Positions 8,747 through 17,074 of a stretch of DNA of 47,027 bases are shown here, piece by piece; position 1 is the first letter of the stretch; every line of letters begins with the position of its first letter. The translations under genes were made by a program, and so were the position numbers. The stretch comes from JADGGM01 sp027307005 (GTDB taxonomy: Bacteria > Gemmatimonadota > Gemmatimonadetes > Gemmatimonadales > Gemmatimonadaceae), in contig DATIEP010000017.1 of NCBI GenBank assembly GCA_035455745.1, positions 1 to 47,027 of the forward strand, written 5' to 3'. Under the pieces are notes generated by a model. It was not told where the DNA came from. It made no database searches and was given only the letters and a program-made list of their open reading frames with translations.

Positions 8747-10930
8747 ATGCGATTCGCTCGACGTCTGACTCTTGTCTCTGTCGCGCTCGCGGTTGCCGCC
8801 TGCTCGACGCCGCCGCGCAGCGTGACGCCCGTCGTCGCGGGTAGCGTGGGCGCGCCGACTCCGGATTCGCTGGGCGCGCTCTTCCTGAGCCGGTTCGCCA
8901 CCGGCTCGCCGGCCGCCTTCGACAGCATCGATCCGGATTCGTTGAGCCGCGCGGTCGTGCACAGCGCCGCCCAACGCAAGCTGACCCGCGAGGCACGTAC
9001 AATGCGCGTCGTCCGGCGCGATGCCCAACGCGCGGTGCTCTTGCTCACGGGGATCGTCAAGGCGGGCAACGGCGGCGACGAAACCAATCTCGTACGGCAT
9101 TTCTCCGGCTTCTACGAAGCGGCGATGCACCAGGGCAGCTGGCGCATCGTGCGGCAGCTGCCGATCGATACGCTGAACTACATCCACGGCCAGGTGCTGC
9201 ACGTCGATCTCGCGCCGGCCCGCGACATCCACGTCGAAGACACGTTGTCGGTGATCGTCGGGACCGAGTACGGCATGGCCGTCCGGCTCAACAACGATGT
9301 CCGCATCGCGCGCTTGCGCTTCGATGGTGACTCCGTGGCCTGGACGTTAGGCGGCGGCGTGCTCTGGATCGCGGCGCCGCGGCGCGGCCATGCGCAACTC
9401 GCGCTGTCGTACACGCTGCGCGACGCGAGCGGTCCATCGCGCGCCGTCGCTGCGTCGTCGGGCGACTCGCTGCCCGCGTACGGCGCCTTTCACAACACCG
9501 ACGCCTGGCATCCGTTCTTCGATTACAACAGCGCCAATGACCTCGGCCCCGCCACCATGACGGTCCATCTGCCGGCCGAGTACTATCTCACCACGACGCT
9601 GCCGCAGCGGGACACGGTCATCGGCGGCGTGCGAACCGTGACCGGCCACAGCACGTACCCGACGTGGCTGCTGAGCATGATCTACGATCGCGACTGGCGC
9701 CCGGTCACGAGCGACGTGCGCGGCGTGACGTTCGAGACGTTCACGACTCCCTCGTTCCATTTCTCGCACGATTCGCTGGCCAGAGCGCTGCGGCCCATCG
9801 ACAGCGTGCTCAACGCGCGGTTCGGCGGCCCCAACCCGCCGTACATCGCGGCCGTCGAAGACCGGGCCATCGGCCCCCGCGGATTCTCGGTGCGCATGAA
9901 CGAGGCGGTGGTGTCGGGAAGCAAGGCCGAGCAGCTGGTCGCGTTAGGCGTCCGCGGACCGTCGTTCGTCTTCGCACACGAGGTGTCGCACGCCTGGACC
10001 ATGAACGCCACGGGACCGGCCGCCAACATGCTGCGCGAAGGCTGGGCCACCTTCGCCGAGTCGGTGATGCTGCGGGCGATGTACGGCGACTCCGTCAAGC
10101 GTGAGTATTGGAACCGCCTCCGCAACGGCTACATGCTCGGCTCCGAGGGCCGGATCAGCATCCTCGGCAGCCCGGACAACGGCAGCGTGCACTACTCCAA
10201 GGGCGCCTGGATCTTCCACATGTTCGACGAGCTGTTGGGCGACAGCGCGTACGACCGCGGCATTCGCGAGTACGTCCAACGCCAGGCGGACGGCAAGACG
10301 GCGGGCTATCGGGAACTGATCGATGCGATGTCACATGCGGCCAAGCGTGATCTGACCTCGTTCGCGATGCCGTGGTTCAGCGAGAAGCTGGTACCCGATG
10401 TTCGCGCCGACGTGAGCGGGCGGCGGTTGATTCTCACGCAAGTGCAAGCGACGCCGCCGTTCGACCTGCCGTTGGACGTCGCACTGACGACTGCGTCCGG
10501 CACCACGGTGCGCCGGCGTGTCCGCCTAACGAAGAAAGCGGACACGGTCGCATTGGCCGGCGTCGATTCGGTCGTCGCGGTGCACGTCGATCCGGATCAT
10601 CATCTGCTGCTCCAGCGGCACTGGGGCCAGCACGTTCGCCTCGAGCTGCCGGTGGCGCAGGCAGCCGGCGACACGGCGGTCGCCATCGTCGGCGACTTCA
10701 CGCTGGACTCGATTCCGGCCACGCGCGAGGGCGACACGTGGGTGGTCACGATTCCGCTCACGACAGGACGCTACGTGTACGCGTGGCAGATCAACGGCAA
10801 GCCGCGCTCGATCATCAAGGGCGGCAATCCGGGGTCCGACAGCGACCCGGCAACGACCGGTTCGATCGAAGTCAAGCCGCTCGAGCCGCTCACCGACGGA
10901 CTGCCGAAAGGAGGCACGTTCCACCAATGA
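8747..10930 (+). CDS. M1-like zinc metallopeptidase lipoprotein with C-terminal carbohydrate-binding-like domain
   Basis: A 727-residue protein. The lipobox V-A-A-C places Cys19 as the lipid anchor. The centre carries a gluzincin site, H411-E-V-S-H415, followed by R-E431-G-W-A-T-F-A-E, which corresponds to the N-E-G-F-A segment of M1 aminopeptidases. The spacing from the second His to Glu431 is 15 residues instead of the usual 18, so the loop is shortened. The N-terminal ~300 residues are beta-rich like the M1 saddle domain. The last ~85 residues (V-A-I-V-G-D-F onward, ending with Y-A-W-Q-I-N-G-K) resemble an E-set/CBM48-type module like those of glycogen-binding proteins. It starts 4 bp after the preceding gene and its stop overlaps the next start (ATGA). 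Confidence 0.8.
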   Translation: MRFARRLTLVSVALAVAACSTPPRSVTPVVAGSVGAPTPDSLGALFLSRFATGSPAAFDSIDPDSLSRAVVHSAAQRKLTREARTMRVVRRDAQRAVLLLTGIVKAGNGGDETNLVRHFSGFYEAAMHQGSWRIVRQLPIDTLNYIHGQVLHVDLAPARDIHVEDTLSVIVGTEYGMAVRLNNDVRIARLRFDGDSVAWTLGGGVLWIAAPRRGHAQLALSYTLRDASGPSRAVAASSGDSLPAYGAFHNTDAWHPFFDYNSANDLGPATMTVHLPAEYYLTTTLPQRDTVIGGVRTVTGHSTYPTWLLSMIYDRDWRPVTSDVRGVTFETFTTPSFHFSHDSLARALRPIDSVLNARFGGPNPPYIAAVEDRAIGPRGFSVRMNEAVVSGSKAEQLVALGVRGPSFVFAHEVSHAWTMNATGPAANMLREGWATFAESVMLRAMYGDSVKREYWNRLRNGYMLGSEGRISILGSPDNGSVHYSKGAWIFHMFDELLGDSAYDRGIREYVQRQADGKTAGYRELIDAMSHAAKRDLTSFAMPWFSEKLVPDVRADVSGRRLILTQVQATPPFDLPLDVALTTASGTTVRRRVRLTKKADTVALAGVDSVVAVHVDPDHHLLLQRHWGQHVRLELPVAQAAGDTAVAIVGDFTLDSIPATREGDTWVVTIPLTTGRYVYAWQINGKPRSIIKGGNPGSDSDPATTGSIEVKPLEPLTDGLPKGGTFHQ

Positions 10931-13900
10931 CGCATTGCTCCGTTCGCGTGCCGGCGCTGGCCGCCGGTGTCGCGGCCGTTCTGTTCGGCGCAGCGCCTTG
11001 CACGGCTGCTGCCCAGGCGGCCGGCTGGCCCGATACCGCCTGGCGCGCGATCGGGCCGGCGTCATTCGGCGGCCGCGTGGATGACATCGAGGCCGTGCCG
11101 GACGATCCGCGCATCATCTTCGTCGGCTCGGCGAGCGGCGGCGTGTTCCGGAGCCGCGACAACGGCGTCACGTGGCAGCCTGTCTTCGATCGATCCGGCA
11201 GCGATCTCTCGATCGGCGACATCGCGATTGCGCCCAGCGACCCGAACATCGTGTGGGTCGGCACGGGCGAGGCGAACAACCGCCAGACGTCCACGTGGGG
11301 CGACGGCGTCTATCGTTCGCTCGATGGCGGCACGACCTGGCAGTACATGGGACTCAAGGAGACGCAAAGCATCGGGCGTGTCGTGATCAGCGCGCACGAC
11401 CCCAACACCGTGTTCGTCGCGGCGGCCGGCCACTTGTTCGGGCCTAACGAGGAGCGCGGTCTTTACCGGACGAAAGATGGCGGCGTCACGTGGAAGAAAG
11501 TTCTGGGCGTCGATGCCAACACCGGAGTGATCGATGTGGCGTTGGGCGACGACGGCCGCACCGTGTTCGCGGCGACGTACGAGCGGCGCCGCCGCGCCTT
11601 CGGCTTCGTGGGCGGCGGACCGGGGAGCGGCCTCTGGCGCTCGCTCGACGGCGGCGGCACCTGGACGCGGCTGACTAACGGACTGCCGACCGGCAACGTC
11701 GGCCGCATCGGCGTGGCGATCGCCAAGAGCGACCCGCGCATCGTGTACGCGGTGATCGAAAGCCGGAACGGCGGCGTCTTTCGCTCGACCGACGGCGGCG
11801 CCACGTGGACGCGCCAGAATCGCCTCGATGAGCGCGGAAACTATTACGGCCAGATCCGCGTCGATCCGACCAACCCGAACAACGTGTGGGTGCCGCTGAC
11901 CGCGCTGCACGTGTCGATCGACGGCGGCAAGACGTTCACCGAGGACTCTGTGAACGTACGCGTGCATCCCGACAACCACGCGCTCTGGATCGATCCGCAT
12001 CAGCCGGACCACATGATGCTCGGCAATGATGGCGGGGTGTGGTTCACCTACGACGGCGCGCGCCATTGGGAATACATCAACAATCTGCCGATCGGCCAGT
12101 TGTACGACATTGCGATCGACCATCGCGATCCGTACTGGATCTACGGCGGATTGCAGGACCTCGGCACGTTCACCTTCCCGAGTGGAACGCACTCGCGCGG
12201 CTCGCTCACCGACGTCGGCGTTACGTTTCTCGAGTACGGCGACGGGTTCCAGGTGGCGGTCGATCCAACGGACCCGCGCTTCGTGTACACGAACTCGCAG
12301 AACGGCCGGGGCTATGTCGTGGATCTCGTGACGCGCGAAGAGCGGCGCATCACACCGCTGTCGGCCGATTCGGCCCAACCGTACCGGTTCAACTGGAACA
12401 CGGCCATCCTCCTCTCGCCTAACGATCCGCACACGTATTACTATGGCGCCGACAAGCTGCTCGCGACCAGCGATCGCGGCACCACGTGGAAGGTGTTGAG
12501 CCCGGATCTCACGCGAAACGAGAAAGACTGGAAGAAGCTGAGCCTGGGCGAGGGCATTCCGCTGCGCGACAGCACCACGCCGTCGCGCGACGATGGCACC
12601 GGACTCTACGGCAACATCACGACGATCAGCGAATCGTCGAAGGCCGCCGGAACGATGTACGTCGGGACGGACGATGGGAACGTCCAGATGACCACCGACG
12701 GCGGTGCCCACTGGACGAACCTCACGCCGCGGTTTCACCTCCGCGCCGCTCATTGGGTGAGCGCGGTTCGCGCGTCGAAGTTCGACGCGCGCACGGCCTA
12801 CGTCACGTTCGACGGACACTACGACGATGATCTCGCGCCATACGTCTTCAAGACCACCGACGGCGGCGCAACGTGGACATCGATCGCCGGTGATCTCCCG
12901 CCGGGCACTCCGGTCAAGACGCTCACCGAAGACCCGCGCAATCCCAGCGTGCTCTTTGCGGGCACCGAGTTCGGACTCTATTGGACGTTCGATGGCGGCC
13001 GCCATTGGCAATTTCCCGGTGGGACGCTGCCGCGCGTGATGGTCGATCGCATTCTCGTCGACGACAGCACCAACGATCTCATTTTAGGCACGTACGGACG
13101 CAGCGTCATCATCCTCGACGACATTCGCGCGCTCGAGGATTCGGCCATGGCCAAGCAGGGCGCGCGGTTGTTCCCGATGCGCACGGCCACCGAGTACTAC
13201 CAGTGGCGCGACCAGCCGTTGGCCGGATTGCAGCAGTTGTTGTCGCCTAACACACCGGTCGGCGCGCTCATCACCTACCGCTTGGCCGACTCGGCCGCCA
13301 CGCGCGATTCGAGCGTGCGCATCGAGATTGCTGACGGAAGCGGCGCCACAGTCCGCGAGTTGTCGGGTCCGGTCGGCGCAGGCCTGCACCGCGTCCTCTG
13401 GGACCTGCACACACAGTACGCATTTGCGCCGGCGCCCGACGACTCGGGCTTCTATGGCGCACCGCGCGCGCCGTACGTCGCACCAGGCGACTACACCGTG
13501 CGCCTCCTCGCGGATGGCGCGACGCTCACACAGACCGTGCACGTGCGGCGCGATTCTGCCGCCGCGACCACGCCCGATGCGCTGCGCGCGCGCGAGGACA
13601 TGAGCGCCGAAATCGATTCGCTGACCCGCGCGTTCCGAGATGGCAAGCGCGCGCTGGCGGAGGTGGACACCGAGGTGGCGCGCGCGCGTGCGCTGGTCGG
13701 GAGCCACAAGGGCTCGGCCGCCGACAGCATCGTGAATCACATCGCGACGCTGCTCCGGACGGTGCACCGCGGGTTCGGCGAATCGTACGGAACAGCGATC
13801 GGCAGCGCCTACGATCTGTTAGGCGGTCTCGAGGCCTCGTCCGCGACGCCGACGGACGCCGAGCACCGCACGCTCGATGAATCGAAGAAGCAGCTCATCG

Positions 13901-14010
13901 CGACGATCGGCAAGTTGAACGACATCATCTCGAGGGAGTTGCCCAAGCTGCGTACGGCGATGGCGCAGGTGAGTTCGCCGGTGGTGAATCCGGTCGCGCC
14001 GCCGCGCTGA
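10927..14010 (+). CDS. Secreted BNR/sortilin-like beta-propeller protein, second copy
   Basis: A 1027-residue paralogue of the protein at 2967-6173. ATG 10927 overlaps the previous stop (ATGA) and begins a Sec signal peptide ending near T-A-A-A-Q-A. The frame is open back to 10372, but that stretch overlaps the peptidase gene. Asp-box repeats recur through residues 40-750 (S-L-D-G-G-T-T-W, T-K-D-G-G-V-T-W, S-T-D-G-G-A-T-W and others). A Fn3-like stretch with a G-D-Y-T-V-R-L motif follows, then a helical C-terminal ~130 residues. The same module order as the first copy suggests duplication within the operon. Function is inferred only as extracytoplasmic binding or processing. It is the last gene of this transcription unit. 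Confidence 0.82.
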   Translation: MTHCSVRVPALAAGVAAVLFGAAPCTAAAQAAGWPDTAWRAIGPASFGGRVDDIEAVPDDPRIIFVGSASGGVFRSRDNGVTWQPVFDRSGSDLSIGDIAIAPSDPNIVWVGTGEANNRQTSTWGDGVYRSLDGGTTWQYMGLKETQSIGRVVISAHDPNTVFVAAAGHLFGPNEERGLYRTKDGGVTWKKVLGVDANTGVIDVALGDDGRTVFAATYERRRRAFGFVGGGPGSGLWRSLDGGGTWTRLTNGLPTGNVGRIGVAIAKSDPRIVYAVIESRNGGVFRSTDGGATWTRQNRLDERGNYYGQIRVDPTNPNNVWVPLTALHVSIDGGKTFTEDSVNVRVHPDNHALWIDPHQPDHMMLGNDGGVWFTYDGARHWEYINNLPIGQLYDIAIDHRDPYWIYGGLQDLGTFTFPSGTHSRGSLTDVGVTFLEYGDGFQVAVDPTDPRFVYTNSQNGRGYVVDLVTREERRITPLSADSAQPYRFNWNTAILLSPNDPHTYYYGADKLLATSDRGTTWKVLSPDLTRNEKDWKKLSLGEGIPLRDSTTPSRDDGTGLYGNITTISESSKAAGTMYVGTDDGNVQMTTDGGAHWTNLTPRFHLRAAHWVSAVRASKFDARTAYVTFDGHYDDDLAPYVFKTTDGGATWTSIAGDLPPGTPVKTLTEDPRNPSVLFAGTEFGLYWTFDGGRHWQFPGGTLPRVMVDRILVDDSTNDLILGTYGRSVIILDDIRALEDSAMAKQGARLFPMRTATEYYQWRDQPLAGLQQLLSPNTPVGALITYRLADSAATRDSSVRIEIADGSGATVRELSGPVGAGLHRVLWDLHTQYAFAPAPDDSGFYGAPRAPYVAPGDYTVRLLADGATLTQTVHVRRDSAAATTPDALRAREDMSAEIDSLTRAFRDGKRALAEVDTEVARARALVGSHKGSAADSIVNHIATLLRTVHRGFGESYGTAIGSAYDLLGGLEASSATPTDAEHRTLDESKKQLIATIGKLNDIISRELPKLRTAMAQVSSPVVNPVAPPR

Positions 14011-14063
14011 GGCGGCGGGCCGGCACGCATCGCTGGGCCGCGACGGCCTGTGCCGTGCGACAG

Positions 14064-14510
14064 CTATGACTCGCCAAGCGCTTCGAGATCGGCGGAGTCC
14101 TTCGTTCGGCCAGTCGCTCGCTTGTTGATGACAAACGTCCGGCGCCCGAGAATTGGCACCAACACGCCGGCGATCTCTCCGTTCGTGCGATCGGACCAGG
14201 CTGCATCGAAATCCACGCCACTGATGGACGTCAGGATGTCGATTCGGTAAGGTGGGACGCCGAGCTGCGCGACCATCTCGGGCTTGCTGAAGTCCGCGGC
14301 GCGAATGTTCAACTCCGTCGTTGGCGCACCAAATCGCTCCAACGCGGTCATGAGTCGCGATGCGTTGTCACCATCCGGGCGCATCCAGACATCGAGATCG
14401 CCCGTCGCGCGCGGGACGCCATGCACGCTTAGCGCGTGAGCACCGACGACCAAAAATTGCACGTTCGCGGCCATCAGCTCGCGAAGAAAATCGCGGAAGT
14501 CGTCGATCAC
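14064..14510 (-). CDS. Nucleotidyltransferase-fold protein (MNT/AbiEii-like)
   Basis: A 148-residue cytoplasmic protein. GTG 14510 was chosen because the conserved fold begins at once (I-D-D-F-R-D-F-L) and GTG overlaps the stop of the upstream small gene by 4 bp (GTGA). The pattern V-G-A-H-A-L-S-V-H-G followed by G-D-L-D-V-W-M-R-P is the helix-turn plus D-x-D metal site of the DNA polymerase-beta superfamily. A later R-I-D-I-L-T-S segment supplies the third acidic position. Such proteins serve as toxins, antitoxins or tRNA/protein nucleotidylyl-transferases in toxin-antitoxin modules; which role applies here cannot be told. It converges with the BNR gene, ending 53 bp from its stop. Confidence 0.72.
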   Translation of the reverse strand: MIDDFRDFLRELMAANVQFLVVGAHALSVHGVPRATGDLDVWMRPDGDNASRLMTALERFGAPTTELNIRAADFSKPEMVAQLGVPPYRIDILTSISGVDFDAAWSDRTNGEIAGVLVPILGRRTFVINKRATGRTKDSADLEALGES

Positions 14511-14728
14511 CGCTGTTCTGACCGACCTTGTTCGCGTAGGGTGGTAAGGCGTACTGGCATGTGCCGCCTGTCGTAACGCGGGAAGGGAAGGCCCGTCGCC
14601 AACCACGCGAGCTTCGACAATTCGGCCAGCATCTCGAGGCGCTGGGCGACGGTCGCGCCGAGCCGCGCGTCGCGCGCCTCGTCGCTCGCAAGCGTGACGA
14701 TACGATAGGTCATGTCGCGCCGCTTCAT
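14507..14728 (-). CDS. Small protein paired with the nucleotidyltransferase, putative TA partner
   Basis: A 73-residue protein (68 if the second ATG at 14713 is used). I do not recognise a named family. It is mostly one or two amphipathic helices (A-Q-R-L-E-M-L-A-E-L-S-K-L-A-W-L-A) followed by a basic tail. The GTGA overlap with the downstream nucleotidyltransferase gene implies translational coupling, as in two-gene toxin-antitoxin cassettes. No strong ribosome-binding site is visible before either start. The pair is flanked by unrelated genes, consistent with a small accessory cassette, but no transfer signature is visible. Confidence 0.5.
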   Translation of the reverse strand: MKRRDMTYRIVTLASDEARDARLGATVAQRLEMLAELSKLAWLATGLPFPRYDRRHMPVRLTTLREQGRSEQR

Positions 14729-14858
14729 GTGCGGAATATGTGAAGAAGAAGCTCCGTCTACCAGTGCCGGGTTGCGGTGTGCGCGTATCGATGCCGCGCC
14801 TATTCGACGGGTTGCTGCGCGTTGACTGCTGTCGTTGGCGCATCGGCGCCGCGGATCC

Positions 14859-15980
14859 CTACTCCGGTGGCGCCGCCATGGTAAGGGAGATGGGCGGGAG
14901 CATGTGCCCCGGCGGCCGTGCGTTAGCCATCCGCCGCTCGAGCCACAGCCCGTACCGCGACAACGCCGCACTGCCGCAGAAATAGATCGCGCCCACGAAC
15001 ACGAAGGCCTCGGTATAGAACCCGAGCCAGTTCGGGTCCTGCGCCGCCGATCGGGCGGTATTGAGGAGGTCGAACAGCCCGATGATCACGATGAGGCTCG
15101 TGTCCTGAAAGAATCCCACCGCGATCGAAATGAACGATGGCAGCACGGTGCGGAGCGCTTCGGGCAGCACGATGCGCTGCATCGTCTGCCACCAACTGAG
15201 CCCTAACGCAAGCCCGGCGTCGAGCCGCCTGGCGGGCACGAGCTGCAGCCCCGAGCGCACGGCCTCCGCCAGGTACGCCGACGCAAACACGATCACCGCC
15301 GCTTGCGCCAGCGCGAGCTTGTCGACATTGAGCCCGCTGGGCAGCGCGAGCGGGAACACCAGCACGGCGACATAGAGCACGGCGATCAGGGGCACGCCGC
15401 GCACGACTTCGACGACCGCGGTGGCGGCGCCGCGCGGCAGCGGGCGCCGCGAGCGACGGCCTAACGCGAGCAGAATGCCGATCGGGAAGCCGCCGGCGAG
15501 CCCGATGGCGGTGAGCATGATCGTGACGGGCAACCCGCCCCACTGCTCCGTCCTCACGACCGTTAGGCCGAGTCCGCCGTGCATGACCAGGAACGCGAGG
15601 GCGAGGCCGGCGAGCCACCCCGCGAGCAGCCATCGCGTCCAGCACCGCGGGATCGCCGTGCACACGACGAGCGCGACCAGGATGGCCGCGGCAACGCCCG
15701 GGCGCCAGCGTTGGGCAACGGGATACAAGCCGAACAAGATGAAACCGGCTTTGTGTCCAACGAAGGCCCAGCACGCACCCGCGGCGTCGCGGCGACAGTC
15801 GGCGGCGCCGCCGCTCCAGACGGCATCGACGAATGCCCAACGCGCCAGCGGAATGCCGATCGCGGCGGCGACGGCGGCGACGATGCACGTCACCGCCGTG
15901 GATGCCGGCGTGGCGAAGCACCGCCGAACACTCGCCGCGAACCGCGTCGGGCGGGGCGAGGGCTGCGCGCCGTTGGTCAC
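14859..15980 (-). CDS. aapM: Polar amino-acid ABC transporter permease, AapM/BztC type
   Basis: A 373-residue inner-membrane permease. GTG 15980 overlaps the stop of the upstream permease gene (GTGA). An N-terminal block of membrane segments precedes the HisM-type permease core. The core ends with the EAA loop, read as A-L-G-L-S-W-W-Q-T-M-Q-R-I-V-L-P-E-A-L-R. The C-terminus (S-L-I-V-I-I-G-L-F-D-L-L, then N-W-L-G-F-Y-T-E-A) is characteristic of the AapM/BztC branch. Length matches Rhizobium AapM (about 380 aa). With the permease and binding-protein genes just upstream it makes the transmembrane part of a general L-amino-acid importer. The ATPase gene is not adjacent; the likely one is at 27876-28619. 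Confidence 0.85.
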   Translation of the reverse strand: MTNGAQPSPRPTRFAASVRRCFATPASTAVTCIVAAVAAAIGIPLARWAFVDAVWSGGAADCRRDAAGACWAFVGHKAGFILFGLYPVAQRWRPGVAAAILVALVVCTAIPRCWTRWLLAGWLAGLALAFLVMHGGLGLTVVRTEQWGGLPVTIMLTAIGLAGGFPIGILLALGRRSRRPLPRGAATAVVEVVRGVPLIAVLYVAVLVFPLALPSGLNVDKLALAQAAVIVFASAYLAEAVRSGLQLVPARRLDAGLALGLSWWQTMQRIVLPEALRTVLPSFISIAVGFFQDTSLIVIIGLFDLLNTARSAAQDPNWLGFYTEAFVFVGAIYFCGSAALSRYGLWLERRMANARPPGHMLPPISLTMAAPPE

Positions 15981-17074
15981 GAGATCGCCGAGCCCGTGCG
16001 CAACAGGTGCGCGTTGTATCGGCCGAGCGCTGCGGCAACGAGCAGGCTCAGCGACAGATAGACGGCGATCATGATCAGCATCGTTTCGATGCTGTGTCCG
16101 GTCTGGTTGCCGGCGGTGTTCAGGATGCTCACGACATCCGGAAATCCGATGGCGACGGCGAGACTCGAGTTTTTGATCAGGCTCACGCAGTTGGTGGCGA
16201 GGAGCGGGACCATCGCCCGCAGCGCCACCGGCATCACCACCAGCCGCAGCGTCTGCCAGCGCGACATGCCTAACGCGCCGGCCGCGTCGCGCTGGCCGCG
16301 CGGCACGGCGAGCACGGCCCCGCGCACCACCTCCGAGATGTGCGCGGATTGGTGCAGCACGAGCGCCGCGAGCAACGCCGCCAGCTCCGGCGACAGCGTC
16401 ACGCCGCCCGCGAAGTTGAACCCCTGCAGCCGTCCGACCGTGACGCCGGGCGGATGCACGACGCCCGAGACCAGCGTCGCCAGCGCCAGCACGCCGGGCG
16501 CGCTCCAGCCGCCTAACCGGCGCCGCAGCGCCAGCGCGATGATCGTCGCCACCGCCAGCATGATCGTCCACCCGCCGATCGCGATGGCGGGCAATACGAG
16601 GCCGCGGTCGGACAGGAACACGCCGGGCACGGGGCGCACCGCGCGCTGCGGCGGCGGCAGCGCATGCAGACTCGCGGCCAGAAAAAGCAGCAGCAGCAGC
16701 AACGGCGTGTTGCGTACGATCTCGACCGCTGCGCGCACCAATCCACGCAACGCGGGGTTGGGCGACAACCGCAGAATCCCAGCCACGAATCCCACGGCAA
16801 TGGCGAGCACGCACCCCAGCGCCGACACCAGCGCGGTGTTGAGCAGCCCGACGAGGATGGCGCGGCCGATGCTGTCGGCGGGCGAGAACTTGAGCCACCA
16901 GGTGTCGCCGATCTCGAAGTTGGCCGGGTGCCGCAGAAAGCCGAAGCCCAACGTCAGGCCGCGTTGGGCGAGGCTGATGCTCGTGTTGCTGGCCAGCCAC
17001 CAGAGCACCGCTGCCGTTAGGCCGAGGGCGACTCCCTGGGCCACGGCGGCTCGGCGGTCGGCGGCCGGCCGCAT
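15977..17074 (-). CDS. aapQ: Polar amino-acid ABC transporter permease, AapQ/BztB type
   Basis: A 365-residue inner-membrane permease, partner of the downstream gene. ATG 17074 overlaps the stop of the binding-protein gene (TAATG). The order is an N-terminal transmembrane helix, an extended periplasmic/cytoplasmic segment (F-L-R-H-P-A-N-F-E-I-G typical of AapQ), then the permease core with the EAA loop read as A-L-G-M-S-R-W-Q-T-L-R-L-V-V-M-P-V-A-L-R. The later run S-L-I-K-N-S-S-L-A-V-A-I-G-F-P-D matches AapQ/BztB. The longer open frame upstream to 17980 is a shadow of the binding-protein gene. Confidence 0.86.
   Translation of the reverse strand: MRPAADRRAAVAQGVALGLTAAVLWWLASNTSISLAQRGLTLGFGFLRHPANFEIGDTWWLKFSPADSIGRAILVGLLNTALVSALGCVLAIAVGFVAGILRLSPNPALRGLVRAAVEIVRNTPLLLLLLFLAASLHALPPPQRAVRPVPGVFLSDRGLVLPAIAIGGWTIMLAVATIIALALRRRLGGWSAPGVLALATLVSGVVHPPGVTVGRLQGFNFAGGVTLSPELAALLAALVLHQSAHISEVVRGAVLAVPRGQRDAAGALGMSRWQTLRLVVMPVALRAMVPLLATNCVSLIKNSSLAVAIGFPDVVSILNTAGNQTGHSIETMLIMIAVYLSLSLLVAAALGRYNAHLLRTGSAIS

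Noticed and set aside
14026..14045. Small GGCCG/CGGCC hairpin between the convergent BNR and nucleotidyltransferase genes
   Set aside because: The stem is too short for confident terminator assignment.
14837..14850. GGCGC-ATCG-GCGCC hairpin after the permease gene
   Set aside because: A 5-bp stem with no T-tract is expected by chance at this GC content.
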